From Viridothelium virens (Eukaryota; Ascomycota; Dothideomycetes; Trypetheliales; Trypetheliaceae): a stretch of 64,000 bases of DNA. Below the pieces are notes generated by a model, which was not told the origin of the DNA, made no database searches, and saw nothing but the letters and a program-made list of their open reading frames with translations. A program made the position numbers and the translations under genes. Positions 56,904 to 64,000 of the stretch are shown piece by piece; position 1 is the stretch's first letter, and each line of letters starts with the position of its first letter. The stretch is from NCBI GenBank assembly GCA_010094025.1, contig ML991817.1, positions 1-64,000 on the forward strand. The letters run 5' to 3'.

Positions 56904-57368
56904 TGTTACACTTGAAAACAGGCACAAGTCAATTGATGAAGTTGTGGTGTAGATCTATAATGGTGTGCCCATTTCAGAAGGGCGTAGGGTGTAGCCGGAT
57001 TTCGACGGCGGATCTGGGTCTTACAGTAACGAGCTAACGGACACTACTCCACGCCTAAACGAGCGGGATTTGTCCGGCCACATTAGTTTGCTTAGCGGAT
57101 GCAAGGTAGAGTACTCCGTCCGGTAGAGTACATGAAGGCGCGCAAGGGTATGCAGAACGAAAGCCAGCTAAGGGATTCAACTCCGCATATGTAGGTGAGA
57201 TGCTAGGATAAGCGTCTGAGAAAGAGGTAGGTTGGGTCTGGGTGCGTTTGAACCCTGACCTTCTCAATCGTGCACCAAGTCCTCTCGATACCTCTGCAAA
57301 CACGTTGTTTCACCTGTCGTGATCTATTCTACTACATCTTCTGAAATATCAGGACGCCCCGATAGAGT
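56904..57368. promoter_or_regulatory. Divergent promoter of FkbM gene and ABBA prenyltransferase
   Basis: 465 bases between the two ATG codons. A TACTCCGTC variant of the TACGGAGTA motif lies near 57112. I see no clear binding site for a Zn2Cys6 regulator. Confidence 0.45.
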
Positions 57369-58274
57369 ATGGCCGCCAGCGCCGAAAAATTCGACCGCTC
57401 TACCTTTCAGTCCGAGCTCTCCACGCTCTGCCACTCGCTCGACGCGCCGTACTCAAGTAAGGTGACAGAGCAGATTCTAGAAGCTTTCGACGAGTACCTT
57501 GATGATTCATATGTCTGGCTACGCTGCACGAGCAAACCTGCGGATGTGGTCAATTTTCGCCTCGCTTTCCATGGCAAACGGGTCGATACTACAGCAATCT
57601 TAGCCAGTGCCGGTTGGATTGGTATCGACGACGAACTCGCGAAGATGGTTAGGTCATGGAGTTCACAGGAGGACACAGAGCAATGGTGCGACTTTGACCC
57701 TAGCCGAGGAATAGCAAAGAGCTGGATCTACTTCCGTCGCCTGCAACCCATCCAGGAGATCCTGTGTACGCATGGCTTGCCAGCCTCCGTGGCTTCCCGA
57801 CTTCCCGACCTCCAGGCTGCGGGTCTCGAACACGTGAACTATGCGGCGGTTGACTACGCTAATCGAAGTATGAACGTCTACTTCTTGCTTCCAGGAGGCT
57901 TGACTGCCGAACGAGCTGCGAGATACGTCGCTTTGGCCGGATCAACGCCTCTATCTGAAGCAGATGTTCAAATCATTAGCGATAATACGCACCCGATGCA
58001 AACCTTTGGCGTCACAATCGTTCCTGAAACGGGCCATATTCCCCGAGTAGCGTTCTACGCGCCTGTCAAGAATGCCGAAAACTTTCCTTCGCTCAAAAAT
58101 GAGCGTCTGAGGAAGTTTTTCTCCGAGCACCCTTCGCATGACCCTCAGAAGCTACACATCCTTTCTTGGTCATATGGTGCTGGCGACTCGAAGACGTATA
58201 TGAAAGGGGAGGCGAGCTATGCTGGGTACTCAGAAGAACTCTCGAGAGATATGTTCCTTCGCTGGATAGAGTAG
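57369..58274 (+). CDS. ABBA aromatic prenyltransferase, NphB/CloQ (Orf2) family
   Basis: Single-exon protein of 301 residues from the ATG at 57369, the normal size for this family. Visible features: an N-terminal helix FDRSTFQSELSTLCHSLDAPYS, VWLRCTSKPADVVNFRL, KSWIYFRRLQPIQEIL, VNYAAVDYANRSMNVYFLLPGG, QTFGVTIVPETGHIPRVAFYAPV, and a tail LHILSWSYGAGDSKTYMKGEASYAGY. These correspond to the beta-strand blocks of NphB/CloQ, with Lys/Arg/Tyr residues for diphosphate binding and no DDxxD. The fold is ABBA, as in DMATS, but the family is separate and mainly bacterial. A few fungal members have been described that prenylate dihydroxynaphthalenes. It likely adds a prenyl group to a phenolic or naphthalene-type aromatic made by enzymes outside this window. 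Confidence 0.88.
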   Translation: MAASAEKFDRSTFQSELSTLCHSLDAPYSSKVTEQILEAFDEYLDDSYVWLRCTSKPADVVNFRLAFHGKRVDTTAILASAGWIGIDDELAKMVRSWSSQEDTEQWCDFDPSRGIAKSWIYFRRLQPIQEILCTHGLPASVASRLPDLQAAGLEHVNYAAVDYANRSMNVYFLLPGGLTAERAARYVALAGSTPLSEADVQIISDNTHPMQTFGVTIVPETGHIPRVAFYAPVKNAENFPSLKNERLRKFFSEHPSHDPQKLHILSWSYGAGDSKTYMKGEASYAGYSEELSRDMFLRWIE

Positions 58275-58872
58275 AGATACGAAGAAGATGGATACAGATT
58301 AATGAGGTAGATAGATGATTGGTTCTTTATCTCAAGGGCGAAGCATGCGGACACCCCTAGCAGGGGGCGGAGTCACCTCGCAAAAGCCGCCGGTCGACAA
58401 GTCCTTCTCACTTTGCATGACAGCGTAGATTCCGGTCATCCGATGCATCGGACTGGATAAATCAACTTCATTTTGGCTTTCCTTTGGTAGCCGTACTGAC
58501 CAGCTTGACTGATCAAAACTGGCCATGATCAACAGCATCAAGGAGCTAGACCATTAATAGCACTGCGTCTAAGGCTGGGGCAAAGACTCTGTCACGGTCC
58601 CTAACTCCTTCGAGTCATTTTCAACTTTGCGGCCGCTTATGTCGATGAGCTTATATATTTTATTAGATAGATAGGCGTACGTGAAGAGCGATAGACAATA
58701 TGATGTGCGCTTAAAACAGGGCTCGGATTCGGATTTGGTATAAGGGTGCGCTTCAAATAGGGCTTAGACTTAGATTTAGTCGATGTTAATTCCTCGAAAG
58801 TATCCCTTTATATTAATTAGTATGTAGTGACCACCTGCTTTCAAAGCTTATACTATTCGTAATCCAAGAACG
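58275..58872. other. Intergenic between convergent cluster genes
   Basis: No intact gene. An AT-rich part from about 58650 to 58870 includes the short tandem repeat listed separately. Confidence 0.6.
58705..58785. repeat. Two 41-base direct repeats
   Basis: Copies start with GTGCGCTT at 58705 and 58746. They share GTGCGCTTNAAANAGGGCT and then the phrase GANTTNGATTT. Most differences are C/T or G/A changes, consistent with decay by RIP. Confidence 0.6.
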
Positions 58873-60138
58873 TTAGACTTCTAGTAAACCTTTCCTATAT
58901 GTTTTATCAGGTCGTGGTGCTTTAACGTATGCGATTGCATCCCTTGTTTGCCTGAAGTTCTCGCACCCATAGCGGAATAGCTCGGCGAATGTTCCCTTCT
59001 TACAGTCATTGCCGTCTTGATCCTCATCCCAAAGCTCTCCCAACTCCTGGTCGTGGGTTAAAGCCTTTCCACGAAAGACCTTTTGCATACTCGATCGGGA
59101 CAGCAGACGCCAAACTAATCGCTCAGCATGTCCATAGTTTTCGCCTGTTGTGTTACCATCAACCGGCAGTGCGAAGAGATCAAACATCCGCTGGCCGCAA
59201 CCTTTGAATCCTAGCGTTGTCTCAGCCCCCCAGGTCTCTTCCAAACCGTCCCAGAGGAGCACCTTGCTCGCCCAGTAGTCGACAGCACTAAAGCCATCAC
59301 CCGCATCTTCGAGGAGGCAGAGGCGGTTCCAACACATGACCTGGGTGACGTATTCGTCCACGATTGCAGCATCTTGGCTAATACCCCACTGGAATTTCTG
59401 TGCTCGCTCGAGGTCCAATGGCTGCTCAGCGACAATCTTCATCAAAGGGCTTTTCATGAGGCCAGCGGAGTTGGTGTGGCCTTCCCACAGATGGCAGAAA
59501 AGTTTGTGCCTGATTAAAGTCATCGTCAGTGGAGACTTCCTTGATGCTGATTTACGGGAGAGCAATTACCATCGATGGATGAATGGGTTTGCCTTCCTGG
59601 CAGCTACAAAGTGATTGCCAATATGAGTGCCATACACCCATGGAGCCGCGATCTCGTAGGGAGTGCTTGGGTCCTCCAGCTTCGCCCAACAAATGCGATC
59701 GATACTTCGAATTAACGGGATGCCCACGTCTAGGAAGATGCCCCCATGTGCATACAAGCAAGCCCCACGGAGCATATCGGCACTGTGGGGCCCTACGTAA
59801 GGGCCATCCATCGTTCCGCATACGAATGACTCTGGTAAAACCGCCTCAGGAACATATTTCAGAAAGTAGTTGTTCGAGTCTGTAGTGCTGTCCAGTACGC
59901 GAACAGTCCAACCATCGTAGACGTGCATGCGGACCCAGGCACAGATATTTCTCTGACACCATGGTGGCATAGAACGTATCCCCGAATGCCAGAAGGCCCA
60001 GATGTTCTTTTCCGATGTCACCGAGCGGAAGGTACTGAGGCTCTCGAGGATTTGTTCATCGCTTCGTTCATCTCGAGCCTCGACAAACGAAAGTTGGTCC
60101 CGGTATGCGGCAGGGATCTCAAATTTCTGAGGCGACAT
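58873..60138 (-). CDS. Caps_synth-type (GT32-like) glycosyltransferase
   Basis: Protein of 401 residues. Exon 1 is 59570-60138, exon 2 is 58873-59509, and the 60-nt intron (GTAATT...ATCAG) completes the Trp codon of IHRWHKLFCH. The ATG at 60138 is the first in frame. Features: NIWAFWHSGIRSMPPWCQRN (about 45-64), WTVRVLD, ADMLRGACLYAHGGIFLDVG (about 120-139), where the usual DxD of GT32 enzymes is DVG as in capsule-synthesis-type fungal proteins, and PYEIAAPWVYGTHIGNHFVAARK. No signal anchor is seen. It probably transfers a sugar to the cluster product, though a wall-glycan role is possible. A RIP-like piece of a second copy lies at 53629-53700. Confidence 0.85.
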
Positions 60139-60484
60139 GAGAGTCAACGATTCAGCCAGCGGAAGAGATCTCGGACCGGCAATGCAACGTGAGCTGAGTC
60201 GAGAGCATTGGCCGCTTATGCAGGAATGTTCGCAAGCTCTTGTACTAAGAAGAAAAAAAAAAAAAATATGCAGGAGAGTCTACCTATTCCTGATGATCCT
60301 TCGGGTTACCCCTCCAAATGGCTCGTCATCTGCTGCAAGCAACGACTCAGCTCAAGACCCACAGTGCAGAAGACTCCTGCTCTTGTCCTCCGCTGCAGTC
60401 AGCATCCTAGCATCGACTGGAACAGCGCAGGAGGCTGCTTGTGCACCAAGTATTCGTGCCTTACTCCCATCTACGTCTACCATT

Positions 60485-60722
60485 TGTTAAGACTCATGCG
60501 CTTGCTCATCGAGCCAAACCACCCAAAAAGGTATCAATGCCTAGAACTGGCATTGGCAAGCGTAACTTAATATATAAAGTCTTTGACAGTGTGAGAGCAC
60601 GAAGTGCACGAGCAGAGAGCGAAGTAGAGAGAAGGATGGTTGGTGTAGCTAGCTAGTGCGGGATGAGCTATGTACGTGCACGGAGTGCCTGCCACCTGCA
60701 TGCTTAGCTCCTGCTCTCAACA
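60485..60722 (-). mobile_element. Ty1/copia-like LTR remnant
   Basis: A 238-base unit with TG...CA ends: on the minus strand it starts TGTTGAGA and ends TCTTAACA, a near-perfect short inverted pair. Just outside its start on the minus strand lies the purine-rich AGAAAGGGGATAT, which looks like the polypurine tract before a 3' LTR. A TATATA-containing stretch lies inside. No matching target duplication was found. A partial second copy is at 61084-61170. The element is a broken fossil with no coding region left; family assignment rests on end structure only. Confidence 0.45.
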
Positions 60723-60963
60723 ATATCCCCTTTCTAAGGGTGCTCGCCCTCGAGCACAAACTTGAGACCTTATCATACTAAGCTACTAAGCTACCTCCCA
60801 GCAGCGTATAAACTACCCCGCCTAGCCCGCATAGCGGAGTTATCTTCTACCATTCAGGTAGTGCTTAGCTGAACCTAGGCATGCGATAGGGCTTCTCACC
60901 CGAGGTTTGACCGAAACCCCGCAGACTCTTGAGACCTAGCTAATATCGGGCCTAGGGGAGTTT

Positions 60964-61080
60964 TAGGTATCCCTCGCACTGTTGTTGAGGGCTGCCGCGC
61001 AAGAACCACTTTTCTATGGGCGACGGCACGCGATTTGAAGCCCGTGCGCGGCAGCCCCACCAGTGCGAGGGAGGTACCTA
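60964..61080. mobile_element. MITE-like element with about 36-base inverted ends
   Basis: The left end reads TAGGTATCCCTCGCACTG and the right end, reverse-complemented, TAGGTACCTCCCTCGCACTG. Farther in, both arms share GGGCTGCCGCGCA. Total length is 117 bases with a small loop and no coding capacity. The ends and size suggest a non-autonomous DNA transposon, perhaps mobilised by a Tc1/mariner-type or other transposase elsewhere. It sits only three bases from the partial LTR copy at 61084. Confidence 0.65.
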
Positions 61081-61083
61081 CTG

Positions 61084-61170
61084 CTTGCTCATCGAGCCAA
61101 ACAACCCAAAAAGGTATCAACGCCTAAAACTGGCATTGGCAAGCGTAACTCAATATATAAGTCTTTGACA
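61084..61170. repeat. Second copy of the 88-base LTR segment
   Basis: Matches 60501-60588 with few differences and in the same orientation (shared CTTGCTCATCGAGCCAAAC, GGTATCAA, CTGGCATTGGCAAGCGTAAC, AATATATAA and GTCTTTGACA). It lies 54 bases upstream of the P450 start and contributes a TATA-like element to its promoter region. Confidence 0.75.
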
Positions 61171-61224
61171 CCATTGCTTTTGCATTCTCGGATTGTAGAT
61201 TTGTTGTGGTCTCAGGCGGTCGAC

Positions 61225-62970
61225 ATGACCGGTACTGCAACTACCCAGTATGTGCTCACCTCTAACTCGTTTGCAAGGCTTGCCATTTCTTTCACAGTCC
61301 TCATCGCCACCTCATACTTTGGACGCATCTTGTATGATGCCTTCCTCGGCCCGCTCAGCAAATTTCCAGGCCCCAAACTTCGAGCAGTGAGCAAGGTCCC
61401 TGGGCTGTATACCACAATCACCGGCCGGGATGCCTTTGTTCGCTCAGAACTCCACGAGAAATATGGACCCGTTGTCCGTGTCAATCCCACGGAGCTATCA
61501 TTCAACGGCGGTGCCGAGGCTTGGGAAGCAATATACAGCTTTAAGAAGCCAAAGCCGCTTCGAGATCCCCAATTCTATGCTGTTGGCGTCAACGGCTGTC
61601 CAGATGTGGTCACCGCCGATGAAGAAAACCACTCAAGGCAACGGAAAATCCTGTCTACTGGTTTTAGTGACCAAGCGATGAAGGGATACGAACCACTGTT
61701 GAAGTCATGGGCTCAGAAGATGATCACGGAGATGTCGGAGCTGGCCGGCAAGGGCGGCAAAGTCGATATGCTCAAGTATCTCAACTGCACCACGTTCGAT
61801 ATCATGGGTGAGTGCTATATACGCTCGAAGAACAGGTCAGGTCACAGTCTCATTGTTTTCAGGGGACCTAGCGTTCGGCGAAGGCTTGGGAATGCTCGAA
61901 GACGGCGAGCTCTCGCCGTGGGTGCAAACTATCTTCGCTGGATTCAAAGCTGGGACGTTTTGGCGCTGTGTGATGCAGTACTCGGCGATTACTAGCTGGT
62001 TGGTCGGGAGGCTCCTTTTCAACAGCAAGCAGGTCCGTGTGAAGCAGTGGGAGAACTTCGAGTATTGTCAGAGTCGCATGGATAAAAGGCTTGCTCGCGA
62101 ACCTGCGCATTCTGATCTTTGGTCGAGGATACGGTCCAAGTCCGATAGCGCTGAGAATTTAAGTCGAGATGAATACCATTCGAATGCTGTCACGTTCATG
62201 GTGGCTGGTGAGCGGGCTCGAGTCTGGGCTGTGCGCTTTTCATTACTTGCTGACCGCGTAGTACAGGGACCGAGACTACTGCTACGGCCCTCAGTGGTTT
62301 GATCTACTTTCTCCACCAGGCCGACAACAGGCATGCTCTGAACAAGCTGAAAGCAGAAGTCCGCGGCAAGTTCTCCAGCTTTGGAGACACCACCTTGGAG
62401 AGCCTGGCCCGTTTAGAGTACATGCACGCTATCATCCAGGAAGGACTCCGGATGTACCCACCCGTAGGTTTTCTTAAACTCCAACAGCAGCGGGAATTGA
62501 CCAAATGCCGTAGGCTCCGAGTCAACTTCCACGACGAACACCTTCCGGAGGTATGATAATCTACGGCCAATTCATACCGGGCAATATCACTGTCGACGTA
62601 CATCCCTTGGCTACATTCAAGTCGCCGACACACTTCAAGAACCCGCAGAAATTTCGACCAGAGCGGTGGCTTGGTGATCCTGAGTATAAGGATGATCATT
62701 TGGATGCAGTGGAGCCATTCTCGTATGGTCCTCAGAACTGTTTGGGCAAAGTCGGATAATAATCTACCTTTTGAGTATGGAAAGCGTGCTGACATATATA
62801 TCTAGAGCCTTGCCTGGCATGAAATGCGACTGCTCCTGGCAGCTCTCATCCTCAGCTTCGACATTGAACCTGCAGCCGAAACCAAAGATTGGATCGATCA
62901 GAAGATCTACGTGTTGTGGGAGAAGAAGCCACTCATGTGCGCACTGAGACGAGTCTCCGAATCTCCCTAG
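61225..62970 (+). CDS. Cytochrome P450 monooxygenase, CYP65/isotrichodermin-hydroxylase-like
   Basis: Five exons: 61225-61807, 61863-62207, 62267-62463, 62514-62750, 62806-62970, totalling 508 residues; all introns are 50-59 nt. An N-terminal anchor (about 15-35) and PLSKFPGPKLRAVSKVP are followed by HEKYGPVVRVNPTELSF and ENHSRQRKILSTGFSDQAM. The I-helix AGTETTATALSG is canonical, ExxR lies in QEGLRMYPP, PERW in FRPERWLGD, and the haem loop is FSYGPQNCLGKSLAWHEMR with Cys451. The usual Arg two residues before the Cys is Gln. The pattern fits the isotrichodermin C-15 hydroxylase group common in fungal metabolite clusters. It ends five bases from the stop of the convergent P450. Confidence 0.9.
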
Positions 62971-62975
62971 ATAGG

Positions 62976-64000
62976 TCAAGAGTTTCCTTCGCGCTTTCGA
63001 ATACGCATCCTAGCACTGGGATCGGCAAGTCGAACGATCTCGTGCTTGATGTCTTGGGGTCGATCATCACCAGGGACGTACTCGAAGTCGTACTCCAAGA
63101 GTAAAATGCATAGCGCAATCTTTATTTCATTCGAAGCAAAGAATCGACCTGGGCAGGCATGCTCGCCTTGTTCGGTCTCGTCAGCAGTTGTAGTAAAAGT
63201 CTCGGTGGGAAGCAACACTACCGAATCCAAAGCCCATTTGATCAGCCGAAGGAGTGCTGAATTGGTGTTGATTTTGTTCTCCTGGTCGTTCTCGTAGTTT
63301 TGCGAATCGCCTCATGTCGAACGTTTCGGCATTCGGGAAGTGCTCCGAAGAGTGAGCCCAGTCGTTCATGACCATCAATGTGCTACCCTTGGGAATCACA
63401 GTGCCGTCGGACAGTGTGAGTGGAGCTCGAGCAAAGCGTAACATGGAGGCTAGAAAAAACGGATCAGTGCTTGTTTCGTGGGCAGAAGTGCGAGGATCCT
63501 TACTGGCGAGTAGGTCCCTCACTCTCTGACATTCCCTCATGAAGCTGTCCAGCAACCTCATATCCTGCAGTGCTTGCTTTGTCCATCCACTATCGTCAAG
63601 AACGCGGCGGCAATCTTCGCGCAGTGGTTCGATCAGCTCTGGCATGTCACACAGCTGCAGCAGGCACATCGTCATCGTTTCGGAGCTCAGGTGAATAGCG
63701 GCGAGACTGAAAGAAAGCTGGGCAGCAGCGTAGTCTATTTTTCGCCCTCTTGCACATTCCACCATCCAGCCGATCGCATCAGAGGCTTTTGACGATCCCT
63801 CGCTCTCTGAAGAGCTAGCCTGCATCTGAGCTTTCCTCCGATCGACGACTGGCTGGATGAGTACCTGTGCTCTCTTGTAATAATGCCTTGCTTGTGTGCA
63901 ATTTTTGGAAAACCAATGGATGATAGGCCTAGCCAGTGCATGCTGTGAACGCAGCTCGCTAATGGCCTCGAAGCTGCTATAGGTGTAGTTCTTGGTGATA
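62976..64000 (-). CDS. Cytochrome P450 monooxygenase (5' part beyond window)
   Basis: The C-terminal two thirds of a P450; the frame is open to the window edge. Exons seen: 63504-64000 (partial), 63222-63449, 62976-63166, with introns of 54 and 55 nt; the 54-nt intron is stop-free in frame. The I-helix is LSFSLAAIHLSSETM, ExxR is FMRECQR, followed by TSMLRFARAPLTLSDGTVIPKG, and the haem loop is FGFGGEHACPGRFFASNEIK. The AAIH and HACPGRFF signatures match the P450 at 53865-55652, so the two are family relatives at opposite ends of the visible cluster. The cluster therefore continues to the right of this window. Confidence 0.87.

Larger units (their letters stand above)
60139..61224. other. Divergent gap between glycosyltransferase and P450
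   Basis: Almost half of this 1.09 kb is made of LTR and MITE-like remnants listed separately. The rest includes a poly-A run near 60247-60264 and no gene. Promoters of both neighbours must lie within or beside these remnants. Confidence 0.55.

Noticed and set aside
57231-57290. Sequence with a tRNA-like GTTTGAACCC stretch
   Set aside because: No matching acceptor, D or anticodon stems could be paired.
60501-61170. Reading the 88-base repeat pair as a gene duplication
   Set aside because: No coding frame is conserved between copies; LTR-like ends and a polypurine tract explain it better.

Overview
This is nuclear DNA of a filamentous ascomycete (Pezizomycotina). Spliced genes carry short introns of about 46-130 nt with GTRNGT donors and CTRAC-like branch sites. 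The proteins include fungus-restricted families (DUF7730-like, LPxEIRN proteins, HeLo-like N-terminal domains, DMATS prenyltransferase). A Dothideomycete-like host is my inference from the overall look of the proteins; I could not test it. No tRNA, rRNA or CRISPR array was recognised.

Layout. About 3-36 kb is mainly a housekeeping block: an ammonium transporter behind a cluster of GATA sites, the oxysterol-binding protein Osh3, a secreted GDSL esterase, two LPxEIRN proteins, a metallo-beta-lactamase-fold lactonase, the replication-checkpoint mediator Mrc1 with three MluI-box-like sites upstream, a DUF7730-like protein, a Gfo/Idh/MocA oxidoreductase, Coq7, the Paf1-complex subunit Rtf1, and a dysferlin-domain Mug65/Spo73-like protein. 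A 3.2 kb gap at 30.9-34.1 kb holds a foldback hairpin and a tandem-repeat open frame.

From 36.7 kb the content becomes accessory: a five-exon HeLo-like/ankyrin protein, then two cytochrome P450s beside a divergently transcribed DMATS-type prenyltransferase (40.9-47.9 kb). A short housekeeping interlude follows (Dug1, a putative zincin, a small membrane protein). A second cluster runs from 53.9 kb to the right edge: P450, FkbM methyltransferase, NphB/Orf2-type ABBA prenyltransferase, Caps_synth-type glycosyltransferase, P450, and a P450 cut by the window end. It has no PKS, NRPS or terpene cyclase inside the window. It is littered with remnants: a RIP-like fragment of a second glycosyltransferase, a Ty1/copia-like LTR remnant and a MITE-like element.

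The main finding is this second cluster. A bacterial-type aromatic prenyltransferase sits with an O-methyltransferase-like FkbM enzyme, a glycosyltransferase and three P450s, about 10 kb from a DMATS cluster. The gene set suggests synthesis of a prenylated, oxidised, methylated and glycosylated aromatic compound; the product is not known to me. Exon boundaries given here were inferred by eye from splice signals, reading-frame continuity and family motifs. All proposed multi-exon coding sequences that lie wholly inside the window sum to whole codons.
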